Source: Aquabacterium sp. (lineage in GTDB: Bacteria; Pseudomonadota; Gammaproteobacteria; Burkholderiales; Burkholderiaceae_C). From it: a DNA stretch of 34,723 nt. Where the stretch lies: the NCBI GenBank assembly GCA_004322345.1, contig SCTQ01000406.1:1-34723 (forward strand), written 5' to 3'. Below, piece by piece: positions 1 through 11,259 of this stretch (its first letter is position 1; every line of letters begins with the position of its first letter). Below the pieces are notes generated by a model. That model was not told the DNA's origin. It searched no databases and worked only from the letters and a program-made list of their open reading frames with translations. The position numbers were made by a program, and so were the translations under genes.

Positions 1-1
1 C

Positions 2-832
2 TCAGTTCAGGCCGAGCACCTCGTCCATGCCGAACAGGCCGTTGGACTGCGTGGCGAGGAAACGCACCGCACGCAGGCTGCCCTGGGCATAGGTGGCGCG
101 GCTGGAGGACTTGTGCGTGATCTCGATGCGCTCGCCGATGCCGGCGAAGAGCACGGTGTGATCGCCGACGACATCCCCGCCGCGCACGGTGGCGAAGCCG
201 ATGGTGCTGGGGTCACGTTCGCCGGTGACGCCTTCGCGGCCGTAGACCGCATCGGTCTTCAGGTCGCGGCCGATCGCCTTGGCGACGACCTCACCCATCT
301 TCAGCGCCGTGCCCGAGGGCGCATCGACCTTGTGGCGATGATGGGTCTCGATGATCTCGATGTCGTAGCCCTGGGACAGCGCGCGGGCGGCCTGCTCCAG
401 CAGCTTGAACACCAGGTTCACGCCCACGCTCATGTTGGGCGCCATCACGATGGCGATGTCCTTGGACGCGGCCTGGATCTCGGCCTTCTGCGCGTCGGTG
501 AAGCCCGTCGTGCCGATGACCAGCTTGACGCCCAGTTCGCGGCATACCTTGAGGTGGGCCAGCGTGCCTTCGGGGCGGGTGAAGTCGATCAGGAAACCGG
601 CCTTGGACAGCCCGGCGGCGAGGTCCGAGGTGATCGCCACGCCGCTGGCGCTGCCCAGGAAGGCGGAGGCGTCCTGGCCCAGCGCGGGCGAGCCGGGCTG
701 GTCCAGCGCACCGGCGAGCACGCAGTCGCCGGAGGCGGCGACGGCCTCGATCAGCGTGCGGCCCATGCGGCCGGAAGCGCCGGCGATCGCGACGCGCAAA
801 GCGTCGGCGGGGGCATTGGCGGAGAGGGTCAT
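2..832 (-). CDS. dapB: 4-hydroxy-tetrahydrodipicolinate reductase
   Basis: Reduces 4-hydroxy-tetrahydrodipicolinate with NAD(P)H in the lysine/meso-diaminopimelate pathway, in the cytoplasm. The 276-residue protein has the N-terminal dinucleotide-binding loop GASGRMGR (residues 18-25), the GTTG stretch near 107-110, and the C-terminal signature with the catalytic HHRHK cluster (164-168) followed by APSGTA (171-176). Length fits the family (about 270). The start ATG has only a weak ribosome binding site, but the reading frame reaches the Rossmann strand directly, so no shorter start is likely. It lies 67 bases downstream of bamE on the same strand and is probably co-transcribed with it. The stop codon falls at the edge of the window but the gene is complete. 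Confidence 0.97.
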   Translation of the reverse strand: MTLSANAPADALRVAIAGASGRMGRTLIEAVAASGDCVLAGALDQPGSPALGQDASAFLGSASGVAITSDLAAGLSKAGFLIDFTRPEGTLAHLKVCRELGVKLVIGTTGFTDAQKAEIQAASKDIAIVMAPNMSVGVNLVFKLLEQAARALSQGYDIEIIETHHRHKVDAPSGTALKMGEVVAKAIGRDLKTDAVYGREGVTGERDPSTIGFATVRGGDVVGDHTVLFAGIGERIEITHKSSSRATYAQGSLRAVRFLATQSNGLFGMDEVLGLN

Positions 833-899
833 GTCGAAGCTGTCGGCTTGGTGGGGCTGCAGCCGACGCCCGGTACGGCCGGGCTGCCGGCGCGGCAGG

Positions 900-1430
900 T
901 CAGTTCAGGGATTCCAGCGGCGGGTAGGCGCGCTTGGCGGCGGGCTGGGCCGACTCGGCGGGCGCGGCGGTGCGCACCGGTGCCGGCAGGGCACGCACCT
1001 GCTCGGGCGTCAGCTCCAGCGGCGGAACCTTGGGCGTTTCGCTGCTGTCGATCGAGGCCACGAACTCGCGCTCGGACGGCAGTTCGCCGGCCTCGAAGCG
1101 CGCCACCTTGTCGCCCTCGAAGAAGACGCTGACGCGGCGCTGCTGGACTTCGGTGCCCGGGCGGCGGATCGCGAAGACGTAGTCCCAGCGGTCGGCGTGG
1201 AAGACGTCGGTAAGCAGCGGCGAGCCGAGGATGTCGCGCACCTGCGCTCGGCCCAGGCCGGGCTGGATCTGGGCCATCATTTCCTGCGTGACCACGTTGC
1301 CCTGCACGATCTCGATGCGATAGGGGCGGAACAGGCCGTAGAACTTCTCGCCGCGCGGGGAGGTGCCGCAGGCGCCGAGTATGGCCAGCGCGCCGAGCGC
1401 GATCAGGAGACGGAAGCGTTTGATGGACAT
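900..1430 (-). CDS. bamE: Outer membrane protein assembly factor BamE (lipoprotein)
   Basis: Small lipoprotein of the BAM complex, which inserts beta-barrel proteins into the outer membrane. The protein has 176 residues. It starts with a lipoprotein signal peptide: KR, a hydrophobic stretch, then the lipobox LGAC with Cys21 as the lipidated residue. The SmpA/OmlA domain follows (about residues 33-120; [29 protein letters not shown] is its core region, seen in two parts at 44-71). The C-terminal third is a Pro/Ala-rich tail without a recognised domain. The gene is divergent from fur, an arrangement common in beta- and gammaproteobacteria, and precedes dapB. Confidence 0.93.
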   Translation of the reverse strand: MSIKRFRLLIALGALAILGACGTSPRGEKFYGLFRPYRIEIVQGNVVTQEMMAQIQPGLGRAQVRDILGSPLLTDVFHADRWDYVFAIRRPGTEVQQRRVSVFFEGDKVARFEAGELPSEREFVASIDSSETPKVPPLELTPEQVRALPAPVRTAAPAESAQPAAKRAYPPLESLN

Positions 1431-1557
1431 GAGATCAGCGTAGGCCGCGGTCGAGAAAAGTCCGGGTGCCGCCGTGCGGCTGCACTCCGGCCCTATGATC
1501 GGAAGATTCTAGCGGCCGCACCGTGCGGGCCGTCGAAGCCCAGAGCAGGTGAGCGCC

Positions 1558-1992
1558 ATGACCCACGCCGAAGAACTCAAGAGCAGCGGCTTGAAGGCCA
1601 CCCTGCCGCGCATCAAGATCCTCGAGATTTTCCAGACCTCCGACCGCCGCCACCTCACCGCCGAAGACGTCTTCAAGCTGCTGCTCACCGAAGGCTCGGA
1701 CATCGGCCTGGCCACGGTCTACCGCGTGCTGATGCAGTTCGAGCAGGCGGGCATCCTCTCGCGCAATCACTTTGAATCCGGCAAGGCGGTCTTCGAGCTG
1801 AACGAGGGCAAGCACCACGATCACCTGGTCTGCGTGTCCTGCGGTCGCGTGGAGGAGTTCTTCGACCCGGAGATCGAGCGTCGCCAGCAGGAGATCGCCG
1901 CCTCGCGCGGCTACACCCTGCAGGACCATGCACTGGCGCTGTACGTGATCTGCAACCGCGAGGAATGCAAGCGCAACGCCAGGGCTCGCTGA
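1558..1992 (+). CDS. fur: Ferric uptake regulator Fur
   Basis: Metal-dependent repressor of iron uptake genes; a cytoplasmic dimer that binds Fur boxes when loaded with Fe(II). The 144-residue product has an N-terminal winged helix ([14 protein letters not shown] and [15 protein letters not shown], about 11-67), the HHDH metal site (about residues 85-88) and a CVSCG zinc-type pair, with a second Cys pair near the C-terminus. An in-frame GTG at 1549 would add three residues. I chose the ATG at 1558 because a purine-rich AGCAGGTGAG stretch sits at the right distance before it. A TATGAT box at 1494-1499 is a possible -10 element, but its -35 partner is poor. Divergent from bamE across 127 bases. 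Confidence 0.96.
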   Translation: MTHAEELKSSGLKATLPRIKILEIFQTSDRRHLTAEDVFKLLLTEGSDIGLATVYRVLMQFEQAGILSRNHFESGKAVFELNEGKHHDHLVCVSCGRVEEFFDPEIERRQQEIAASRGYTLQDHALALYVICNREECKRNARAR

Positions 1993-2002
1993 TCGGAGCG
2001 CC

Positions 2003-2956
2003 CTAGCCTTCCCCGCGCTCCATCGCCTTGCGGTGGCGCTCGATGAACTCTTTGTAGGTGTCGATGCCGCGCAGCTGGAGCACGGTGTTGCGGACGGCGG
2101 CCTCGACCAGCACGGCCAGGTTGCGGCCCGCATCCACCGCGATCACCGCCTTGCGCACGGGCACGCCGAGGATCTCCTCGTACAGCGGCTCATAAGGCAG
2201 GCGATCGAACTCGCGCTCCATCGTCTCCTTGCGCACCAGGTGGACGATGAGCTTGAGGCGCATCTTCCGGCGCACCGCCGTCTCGCCGAAGATGGACTTG
2301 ATGTCCAGCAGGCCGATGCCCCTCACTTCCAGCAGGTTCATCAGCAGTTCGGGGCAGCGGCCTTCGATGGCCGTGCGGCTGACGCGGTAGAGATCCACTG
2401 CGTCGTCGGCCACCAGGCCGTGACCGCGCGAGATCAATTCCAGCCCGAGTTCGCTCTTGCCCAGCCCCGACTCGCCGGTCAGCAGCACGCCCAGGCCCAG
2501 GATGTCCATGAAGACGCCGTGGCGGGTGATGCGCTCGGCGAAGTGCTGGGTCAGGAAGCTGCGCAGCACGTCGATCACGTGGCCGGCTGGCTCCTGGGTG
2601 ACGAACAGCGGCAGGCCGGCGCGGCCGCACATCGCGACCAGGCGATCGGGCGGCTGCTGGCCGTCGGCCACCACAACCACCGGCGGCTCCAGCGTGACGA
2701 TGCGCGAGATGCGTCGCTCCTGGTCTTCCGGTGTGGAGGAGCTCAGGTAGGCGGCTTCACGCCGGCCCACGATCTGCACGCGATAAGGATGGATGTAGTT
2801 CAGGTAGCCGACCAGGTCGGCGGCGGACTGGGCGTCCTTGACCGCCTCTTCGTCGAATCGGCGCTCCGAATAGGCGTGACCGGCGATCCATTCCCAGCGC
2901 AGGGCGGGACGGTTGCTTTCGAACAGCGCCTCGGCGCTGATGATCGCGGACTTCAA
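2003..2956 (-). CDS. hprK: HPr kinase/phosphorylase
   Basis: Phosphorylates and dephosphorylates a regulatory serine of the phosphocarrier HPr. In betaproteobacteria it belongs to an incomplete PTS used for regulation rather than sugar import. The protein has 317 residues with an N-terminal HprK_N domain (about 1-135), the Walker A loop GESGLGKS (161-168), the following ADDAVDLY segment (183-190) and the HprK signature around [11 protein letters not shown]. The start codon appears to be TTG (2954-2956): no ATG or GTG gives a plausible N-terminus, and AGGGG precedes it. It follows ptsN by 37 bases. A 9-codon open frame (2953-2982) ends in a TTGA overlap with this start, which could couple translation. 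Confidence 0.95.
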   Translation of the reverse strand: MKSAIISAEALFESNRPALRWEWIAGHAYSERRFDEEAVKDAQSAADLVGYLNYIHPYRVQIVGRREAAYLSSSTPEDQERRISRIVTLEPPVVVVADGQQPPDRLVAMCGRAGLPLFVTQEPAGHVIDVLRSFLTQHFAERITRHGVFMDILGLGVLLTGESGLGKSELGLELISRGHGLVADDAVDLYRVSRTAIEGRCPELLMNLLEVRGIGLLDIKSIFGETAVRRKMRLKLIVHLVRKETMEREFDRLPYEPLYEEILGVPVRKAVIAVDAGRNLAVLVEAAVRNTVLQLRGIDTYKEFIERHRKAMERGEG

Positions 2957-2982
2957 CTGCGGCGCCCCTGCAGGACGGACAT
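2953..2982 (-). CDS. Possible 9-codon upstream ORF overlapping the hprK start
   Basis: Between ptsN and hprK an ATG opens a frame MSVLQGRRS whose TGA overlaps the TTG start of hprK as TTGA. A ribosome ending here would sit on the weak hprK start and could re-initiate. The ribosome binding site (GAGAG about ten bases upstream) is poor and there is no other support, so this may be chance. Confidence 0.22.
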   Translation of the reverse strand: MSVLQGRRS

Positions 2983-2993
2983 GAGGCCGGCTC

Positions 2994-3464
2994 TCAGGCC
3001 ACGGACCGCAGCGGCTGCCAGCGGTCGATCATGTCGTGCACCGTGCCTGCGTTCTCCTCGGACTTGAGGCGCTCGCGCAATTCACGGTCGGACAGCAGGT
3101 CGGCGATGTCGGAGAGGATCTCCAGGTGCCGCTGCGTGGCTGCCTCGGGCACCAGCAGGAAGATCAGCAGCGAGACGGGTTCGTCGTCGGGCGCGTCGAA
3201 GGGGATGGGCTGGCTGACGCGGATCACCGCGGCCAGCGGATCCTTCAGGCCCTTGATGCGGCCATGCGGGATGGCCACTCCGTGGCCCAGGCCGGTGGAC
3301 CCCAGGCGCTCGCGCGCGAAGAGGTTGTCGGTCACCGCCGCGCGGGCAATGGCGTGCTGGTTCTCGAACAGCAATCCCGCCTGCTCGAACACGCGCTTCT
3401 TGCTGCTGGCGTCCACACCCACCAGCACATTGCTGGAAGGAAGGATGGCGGCGAGTCGGTTCAT
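2994..3464 (-). CDS. ptsN: PTS IIA-like nitrogen-regulatory protein PtsN
   Basis: EIIA-Ntr phosphoacceptor of the nitrogen PTS (PtsP-PtsO-PtsN), a regulator of potassium transport, stress and carbon/nitrogen balance rather than a sugar transporter subunit. The protein has 156 residues, the usual size, with the fold's phosphorylation segment [10 protein letters not shown] (60-69), His67 being the likely phosphoacceptor. A near-consensus promoter lies 73-100 bases upstream, so ptsN-hprK has its own transcription start, separate from hpf. Confidence 0.95.
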   Translation of the reverse strand: MNRLAAILPSSNVLVGVDASSKKRVFEQAGLLFENQHAIARAAVTDNLFARERLGSTGLGHGVAIPHGRIKGLKDPLAAVIRVSQPIPFDAPDDEPVSLLIFLLVPEAATQRHLEILSDIADLLSDRELRERLKSEENAGTVHDMIDRWQPLRSVA

Positions 3465-3536
3465 CGGATTCTTGGGCTGGGGGCCGGGCTTCCATGAGGG
3501 GCCTCGACCCGTGCTTCCAGAAGGCTGAGGGGGCGC

Positions 3537-3564
3537 ATTATAGGAACCCGCTTATAAGCTCCAA
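3537..3564 (-). promoter_or_regulatory. Sigma-70-type promoter for ptsN-hprK
   Basis: On the minus strand there is a perfect -10 TATAAT (3537-3542) and a -35 TTGGAG (3559-3564) separated by 16 bases, with the expected start near 3530. The spacer contains a perfect 10-base palindrome, GCTTATAAGC (3550-3559), which could be an operator or coincidence. Confidence 0.72.
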
Positions 3565-3687
3565 ACAAACTGTCACACGCCCGGTTCATGGGGGATTGTG
3601 CATCTTCTGCTGCGTCGCACAAGTTGGAATCACTGACGACTGATTCAGCTCTTGCAGATGGTTAAGCAGAAGGTAAGCACATACAAA
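3565..3687. other. Gene-free stretch between ptsN promoter and hpf terminator
   Basis: About 120 bases, visibly richer in A+T than the surrounding genes. I see no open frame with a ribosome binding site and no clear structured RNA in it. It is the upstream flank of the ptsN promoter and could hold activator sites. Confidence 0.4.
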
Positions 3688-3714
3688 CAATAACGGCCCA
3701 TCAGGGCCGTTGTT
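3683..3714 (-). terminator. Intrinsic terminator of hpf
   Basis: Perfect 8-base stem AACGGCCC / GGGCCGTT (3692-3699 and 3704-3711) with a 4-base loop. Three more pairs beyond one G-T wobble extend it. On the minus strand the hairpin is followed by a T-rich run (ATTGTTTG). It lies about 60 bases past the hpf stop codon, so hpf transcripts should mostly end before ptsN. Confidence 0.8.
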
Positions 3715-3772
3715 GACTGGGAAACTCGGGATGCCCGTCTTGCGACCGGCATCCCCGTCGCTCAATTCAGCT

Positions 3773-4108
3773 TCAGTTCAGCATCTCCCGCTTCTGCGAT
3801 ACGTGGTGATGGTCCTGGACCCGGCTCTTGTGCCGGCAAACCTGCCGGTCCAGCTTGTCGACCAGTTCGTCGATCGCGGCGTACAGGTCCTCGTGGGCGG
3901 TCTCGACGAAGATGTCGCGGCCCTTGACGTGCAGGTTGACTTCAGCGCGTTGGCGGCGGTCCTTCTCCTTTTGCTTCTCCACGGTGAGCAGTACGGCGAT
4001 GTCCACCACCTGATCGAAATGGCGTGTCACGCGATCCAACTTTGTGAGCACATACTCACGAATGGAAGGCGTCACTTCGAGATGGTGGCCACTGATCGTC
4101 AGATTCAT
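3773..4108 (-). CDS. hpf: Ribosome hibernation promoting factor HPF (short form)
   Basis: Binds the 30S decoding region in slow growth or stationary phase and promotes inactive 100S ribosome dimers (with RMF in gammaproteobacteria). The 111-residue protein is the short form: a single S30AE/sigma-54 modulation domain starting [14 protein letters not shown], with a basic C-terminal stretch ([15 protein letters not shown]). I placed the start at 4108 because a perfect Shine-Dalgarno sequence (AAGGAGGACTT) precedes it. A longer in-frame start at 4333 would add residues unlike the family. It precedes ptsN and hprK as in the classical rpoN cluster, but rpoN itself is not upstream here. Confidence 0.95.
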   Translation of the reverse strand: MNLTISGHHLEVTPSIREYVLTKLDRVTRHFDQVVDIAVLLTVEKQKEKDRRQRAEVNLHVKGRDIFVETAHEDLYAAIDELVDKLDRQVCRHKSRVQDHHHVSQKREMLN

Positions 4109-4358
4109 AAGTCCTCCTTCCAGGAAGGGGTTGCGATGGTTCGGCTGATGCGCCACCCGGGGAAGGCCAGCGTGTGACCCTTCGATGACGGGGTGGGCGA
4201 ATTCAGTTTGCGCCCGCCTTCGCAGCGTTGACAAGCCATGGCGGGTTCTCCCGTCATAGTCTTGTGCAATAGGGCCATGACGCATGTGCAGCAACGCCAG
4301 ATAGTGCGCGGCTATCGGCCACAGGCCGTCCATGTGGGCACGGCGGGGCCAAACACAC
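4109..4358. other. Divergent intergenic region, hpf to thioesterase-like gene
   Basis: This holds the 5' region of hpf (ribosome binding site next to 4109) and the upstream region of the divergent hotdog-fold gene. In-frame open reading extends through parts of it, but no start with a good ribosome binding site or family-like residues is present. I could not identify a convincing promoter for hpf. Confidence 0.4.
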
Positions 4359-4385
4359 AGAATATTCTTCTAGAACAATGTTCTA
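4359..4385. promoter_or_regulatory. Two adjacent palindromes, candidate operator
   Basis: AGAATATTCT (4359-4368) is a perfect 10-base palindrome. Two bases further begins TAGAACAATGTTCTA (4371-4385), a perfect 6+6 inverted repeat around a 3-base centre. Both lie 30-56 bases upstream of the hotdog-fold gene's ATG, where a repressor would block transcription. Size and symmetry suit a TetR/FadR-type dimer, and a TetR gene lies 0.6 kb downstream, but the pairing is inference. Confidence 0.5.
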
Positions 4386-4414
4386 ATCCGGCTGCCGCAT
4401 CCACGATCCTTGCC

Positions 4415-4894
4415 ATGAGCACCCAAACCGCCAGCCCGACCCTGCGCCTGTACCGCCGCTTCGCCGCCCTGCCCTTCGGGCGCTGGCTGTTCACCCGCGG
4501 CGTGTTGTTCAAGGCGCCCTATTTCTCGACCATCAGGCCGCGCCTGGTCGACTATCGCGAAGGCTTCGCCCAGTTCGCCCTGCCCGACCGGCGCGCGGTG
4601 CACAACCACCTGGGCACCGTGCATGCGATCGCGATGTGCAACCTGGCCGAGCTGTGCGGCGCGCTGGCGCTGGATGCGAACACGCCCGGCCACCTGCGCT
4701 GGATCCCCAAGGGCATGACGGTGCAGTACCTGAAGAAAGCCCAGGGCGACCTGCTGGGCACCTGCGAGGTGGCGGCCGAAGCCGTGAAGCCCGGAGACGT
4801 CGTCGCCACGGTGCACGTCACGGACCGCAACCGGGTCGAGGTCTTCCGCGCCGACATCACCTTCTACGTCAGCGCCAAGCCTGCCAGGGACTGA
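4415..4894 (+). CDS. DUF4442 hotdog-fold protein, putative acyl-CoA thioesterase
   Basis: 159-residue protein of the DUF4442 (PaaI-related hotdog) family. Members are thought to hydrolyse or bind acyl-CoA/acyl-ACP thioesters; specific substrates are mostly unknown. The hotdog helix with its NHLGTVHAIAMCNLAELCGG-like core lies at about residues 68-87, followed by the beta-strands IPKGMTVQYLKKAQGDL and VVATVHVTDRN. The ATG at 4415 was chosen because the longer frame upstream covers the palindromic operator-like region and has no family similarity. It precedes a TetR gene and fadH on the same strand, which points to fatty-acid metabolism. Confidence 0.8.
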   Translation: MSTQTASPTLRLYRRFAALPFGRWLFTRGVLFKAPYFSTIRPRLVDYREGFAQFALPDRRAVHNHLGTVHAIAMCNLAELCGALALDANTPGHLRWIPKGMTVQYLKKAQGDLLGTCEVAAEAVKPGDVVATVHVTDRNRVEVFRADITFYVSAKPARD

Positions 4895-4925
4895 GTGCCG
4901 CCCCGGGGCGCGCCTGGGCGCCCAG

Positions 4926-4958
4926 TTAGCCAGTTAGATAACCGACGTTACGATAACG
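4926..4958 (+). promoter_or_regulatory. Candidate promoter with overlapping inverted repeat for tetR-fadH
   Basis: A -35-like TTAGCC (4926-4931) and a -10-like TACGAT (4949-4954) are spaced by 17 bases. The -10 is embedded in an inverted repeat CGTTA-CGA-TAACG (4946-4958). A repressor bound here would block the promoter, as expected for an autoregulated TetR gene starting at 4997. Both boxes are imperfect. Confidence 0.4.
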
Positions 4959-4996
4959 CCCCTTATTTGACTGGCCGCTTTGCGCTCCGCCCCCCA

Positions 4997-7650
<2,654 letters not shown>

Positions 7651-8418
7651 TCAAGTGATCTTGATGACCCAGCCGATCGGCAGGTTGCGCATCGCCCAGC
7701 CGATCAGCTTCCAGGGCCAGGCCGGCACGCTGGCTTCGACCGGCTCGCGTTCGATTGCGGCCACCATCGACTGCACGCCCGTCTCGTTGTCCACCATGAA
7801 GGGCGTCTTCGCCGACGAGCCGCTGAGTTCCGTCTCGATGTAGCCCGGGTGCAGCGTGGTCACGCGTATCGGCAGCCGCTTCTTGAGCGTCTCCACGTGC
7901 AGGCCCTCGGCCAGCGCGCTGACGCCGGCCTTGGTCGCGGCGTAGGTGGTGATGTTGCCTCCCATGCCACGCATGGCGCTCATCGACGAGATCACCACCA
8001 GGTGCCCCGCGTGCTGCTTGCGGAAGATCTCCATTGCCGCCTCGCATTGCGCCAGTGCCGCGACGAAGTTGGTCTGCGCCGTCAGCAGGTTGGCCTTGAA
8101 GAACCAGCCCGTGCCCAGCGGCTGGCCCTTGCCCAGGCCGGCGTTGACGATCACGCGGTCGATGCTGCCGAACTCGGCGGCGAAGGCCTGGAAGACGTCG
8201 AACACCTGCTGGTGCTCGTTGACGTCCAGCGCTCGCACGCTGATGCGGATGCCGGGGTGGGCCTTCAGCAGCTCGGCCTTCAAGGCCTCCAGCCGGTCGG
8301 TGCGGCGCGCACACAGCGCGAGGTTGCGGCCCATGGCGGCGAACTGCCGGGCCATGCCTTCGCCGAGGCCGGAGCTGGCGCCGGTGATGAGGATGGTCTT
8401 GCGCAGGGGTCGGGACAT
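7651..8418 (-). CDS. SDR family oxidoreductase
   Basis: 255-residue classical short-chain dehydrogenase/reductase. It has the cofactor loop TGASSGLG (12-19), the NAG motif (92-94), an active-site Ser (145 or 147) and the YxxxK pair Tyr159/Lys163. The substrate is not evident. It is the last gene of the leftward operon that begins with the acyl-CoA dehydrogenase, so a role in hydroxyacyl- or ketoacyl-CoA chemistry is plausible. The Arg-Arg (38-39) after the second strand favours NADP(H), but this is weak evidence. Confidence 0.88.
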   Translation of the reverse strand: MSRPLRKTILITGASSGLGEGMARQFAAMGRNLALCARRTDRLEALKAELLKAHPGIRISVRALDVNEHQQVFDVFQAFAAEFGSIDRVIVNAGLGKGQPLGTGWFFKANLLTAQTNFVAALAQCEAAMEIFRKQHAGHLVVISSMSAMRGMGGNITTYAATKAGVSALAEGLHVETLKKRLPIRVTTLHPGYIETELSGSSAKTPFMVDNETGVQSMVAAIEREPVEASVPAWPWKLIGWAMRNLPIGWVIKIT

Positions 8419-8451
8419 GGCAGGCTCTTGAAAGAGAGGGAGAGAGGGCGT

Positions 8452-9402
8452 TCAGGTTTTCAGGAAATCGACAAGCGCCGCCACCGTGCGCTGCGGGTCT
8501 TCTTCCTGCGGCACGTGGCCCAGCTCGGGGAAGACGATGCGGCGGCTGCCGGCGATGTCGTGCTCGAAGCGCTCGCCCAGCGCGGGCGGGATCAGTCGGT
8601 CACGTCCGCCCCACAGGATCAGCGTGGGCTGGCGGATCTGCGGGATCTGCGCGATGGCCTCGCCGCCCTTGAACTGGCTGAAGCGCTCGACCAGCGCGGC
8701 GCGGTTGCCTTCGCGCAGGGTCAGCTCGTAGTAGCGGTCCACCAGCTCGGTCGTCACGCGCGACGGGTCACCATAGACGTTGCGCACGCTGGACTCGATC
8801 ATCGAGCGCGGCAGCACGTTCTGCAGCAAGGGCCGCAGCGCGCCGTACTGCGCCAGCTTGAAGCCGATGGGCACCGAGGTGGCCTGCATGGGATAGCCCC
8901 CCGAATCGACCAGCACCAGGCGCGCGACGCGCTGCGGAGCGTCCGCCGCCGTCTTCCACGCGACCGAGCCGCCCAGCGAATTGCCGGCCAGCACGACCGG
9001 CTGCTTCACGCCCAGCGTGTCGAGCACCGCGACGACGAAGCGCGCATACGCGGCCTGCGTGTAGTCGTGGGCCGCAGAGGGCCCGGTCAGGCCGAAGCCC
9101 GGCAGGTCCATGCGGATGACGCGCCGCGTCGGCACCAGCGTGGCCGCCCAGCCGTCCCAGGTGTGCAGGCTGGCCGAGGTGCCGTGCAGCAGCACGATGG
9201 GCTGCGGATCGTCGCGCGGGCCCTCGTCGCGCACGTGCACCTGCATCCCCAGGACGGGGACGAACTGCGAGGGCGGCGGTGCCCAGCGCGCCTTCAACGC
9301 CTCCACCGGGCGGTCGGGCGCCCAACTCAGCGCGAGGGCGCCGGCGGCCAGCAGCAGCAGGGCGAGCACGAGGCCGCCCAGGATCTTGGTGAAAGTCTTC
9401 AT
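8452..9402 (-). CDS. Membrane-anchored alpha/beta hydrolase
   Basis: 316-residue alpha/beta hydrolase with an N-terminal hydrophobic helix (about residues 7-26), either an uncleaved anchor or a signal peptide, so the catalytic domain probably faces the periplasm. Visible catalytic residues are the oxyanion segment HGTS (73-76), nucleophile Ser142 in GNSLGG, Asp268 in WGGRDRL and His296 in ELGHVPQEE. The fold resembles ester or lactone hydrolases. In this operon it could supply the acid substrate, for example by opening a gamma-lactone or an ester, but that is inference. It lies 33 bases upstream of the SDR gene. Confidence 0.87.
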   Translation of the reverse strand: MKTFTKILGGLVLALLLLAAGALALSWAPDRPVEALKARWAPPPSQFVPVLGMQVHVRDEGPRDDPQPIVLLHGTSASLHTWDGWAATLVPTRRVIRMDLPGFGLTGPSAAHDYTQAAYARFVVAVLDTLGVKQPVVLAGNSLGGSVAWKTAADAPQRVARLVLVDSGGYPMQATSVPIGFKLAQYGALRPLLQNVLPRSMIESSVRNVYGDPSRVTTELVDRYYELTLREGNRAALVERFSQFKGGEAIAQIPQIRQPTLILWGGRDRLIPPALGERFEHDIAGSRRIVFPELGHVPQEEDPQRTVAALVDFLKT

Positions 9403-9450
9403 CGGTATCGGACGCCGCGTCGCGCGGCGCCTCCCCTCGGATCGGATGGT

Positions 9451-10140
9451 TCAGCGGTAGGTCAACAGGCCCGGTTCGCCGCCTTCGAGATGGGCGTGCT
9501 CGTTCACCGAGATCAGGTGCAGGCCGTCGCGGCCGGTCACCAGCTTGGTGATGCCGGTGTTGGCCAGCGTCCAGTTGATGGTAAAGGCCTGGCGATCGTC
9601 CAGGCCCAGCATGTGGGCGACGACCACGCTGATGACGCCGCCGGACGTATACACGAGCGACGTGTCCTTGGGGCCGGTGCGCCGCACCACCTCGTCCAGC
9701 GCCTCCAGGCTGCGTTGCTTGAATGCGTCCCAGGTCTCGGCATAGCCCTCGTGCTCACCGCCCACCCAGCGCATGACCGCGCCGCGGAAGAACTGCTGGA
9801 AGGCACGGCGCGGGTCGCCCTGCGCGGCCATGTCGGACATCATCGCCACCGGGTCGACGTAGCGCGGCTCGGCCACGCGGATCACGTCCTCGTGGTCGTA
9901 TTCGTTGACGCCGGCCAGCTGGTCGGGCGTGTGCTCCAGGCCCATCTCGGCCAGGCTGCCGCGGGCCGTGTCCAGGTGGCGCTGCATGGTGCCGCTGGCC
10001 ACCACGGTGGGCTGCACGCCGCGGGCCTTCAGCGCGGCGCCCAGGGCGCGGGCCTGGGTGTGGCCGATGGCGGACAGCTTGTCGTAGTGCTCGGCACCGA
10101 AGGAGGCCTGGCCGTGGCGCAGAAGGTAGATCGCACCCAT
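9451..10140 (-). CDS. Histidine phosphatase (phosphoglycerate mutase-like) family protein
   Basis: 229-residue member of the histidine phosphatase superfamily, with the N-terminal LLRHGQASFG motif carrying the phosphoacceptor His. The second Arg-containing segment (SGTMQRHLDTARG) and an acidic segment (NEYDHED) are recognisable. At the usual C-terminal site for the second catalytic His the sequence reads YTSGGVIS, with Ser where most members have His. It may therefore be a variant phosphatase or non-catalytic. It lies 16 bases downstream of the APH-type kinase gene, so it could act on the same phosphorylated metabolites; this is inference. Confidence 0.85.
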   Translation of the reverse strand: MGAIYLLRHGQASFGAEHYDKLSAIGHTQARALGAALKARGVQPTVVASGTMQRHLDTARGSLAEMGLEHTPDQLAGVNEYDHEDVIRVAEPRYVDPVAMMSDMAAQGDPRRAFQQFFRGAVMRWVGGEHEGYAETWDAFKQRSLEALDEVVRRTGPKDTSLVYTSGGVISVVVAHMLGLDDRQAFTINWTLANTGITKLVTGRDGLHLISVNEHAHLEGGEPGLLTYR

Positions 10141-10156
10141 ATGTTCAACGATAGGT

Positions 10157-11259
10157 TCAGCGTTTGGCTTGCTTGATCAGCGCCTTGCAGCGCCAGTCGA
10201 AGTAGTTCACCAGGATCCAGAAGTTCCTGAAGGCCGGGTTGCGCGTCTGCCCGTGGTGGTAGCGGTAGTAGATCTGCTGCGCGATCACCGCCAGGCGGAA
10301 CAGGCCGTAGATCTCGTAGAAGACGAAATCTCGCGCACTGACCTTCCTGTCCAGCCCGCTGCGCGACAGGTAGTACTCGATGACCTCCTCGCGCCTGAGC
10401 ATGCCCGCCAGGTGCGTGGGCTGGCGGCGCGTGGCCTGCATCAGCCTGTTGTCGTCGGCCTGGACCCAATAAGCCAGGCTGTTGCCCAGGTCCATCAGCG
10501 GGTCGCCCAGGGTGGCCATCTCCCAGTCCAGCACGCCGATCACGCGCGTGGGGTCCTGCGCGTCCAGCACCACGTTGTCGAAGCGCCAGTCGTTGTGGAT
10601 CACGCAGGTGGCGATGTCCTCGGGCGTGTTGCCCTTCAGCCAGGCGCGCACGCGCTTGTAGCCGGGCACGTTCCAGGTGCGGGCCTTCTCGTAGCGGTCG
10701 CTCCAGCCCTCGATCTGGCGACGGCAGTAGCCGCTGCCCTTGCCCAGCGACTGCAGGCCGGCAGCCTCGTAGTCGACCTTGTGCAGCTCGACCAGCTTGT
10801 CCAGCACGTTGGTGCAGAGCCTGCGCGTCATGGCCGCATCCAGCTGCAAGCCGCGCGGCATGTTCTTGCGCGGGATGATGCCGGCCAGGCGCTCCATCAC
10901 GTAGAACTCGGCGCCGATCAGGGCCTCGTCCTGGCACAGCCCGACCATCTCGGGCACGACGGGATACACGGGCTTCAGGCCCGACTGCACACGGAACTCG
11001 CGGCCCATGTCATGGGCCGACTTGGCCTTGGTGCCGGCGGGCGGGCGGCGCAGGATGAAGTCGCCGTTGGCGTACTCCAGGCGGTAGGTCCAGTTGGACG
11101 CGCCCCCGGCGAACTGCGTCACTTTGGGCAGGCCCACCAGCGTGGGCCGCTGTTGCTTCATCCAGCCGTCGATCGCGGCAGTGTTGAGTTCCTCGCCGGC
11201 GCGCACGGCGCCGGCCACGTCGATCACGCCGTTGTCCGGCTTGCCTGCGAGGACCGCGC

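Noticed and set aside
4371-4385. Resemblance of TAGAACAATGTTCTA to a LexA (SOS) box or heat-shock element.
   Set aside because: Spacing is wrong for Bacillus-type LexA, betaproteobacterial SOS boxes have a different core, and neighbouring genes are not DNA-repair genes.
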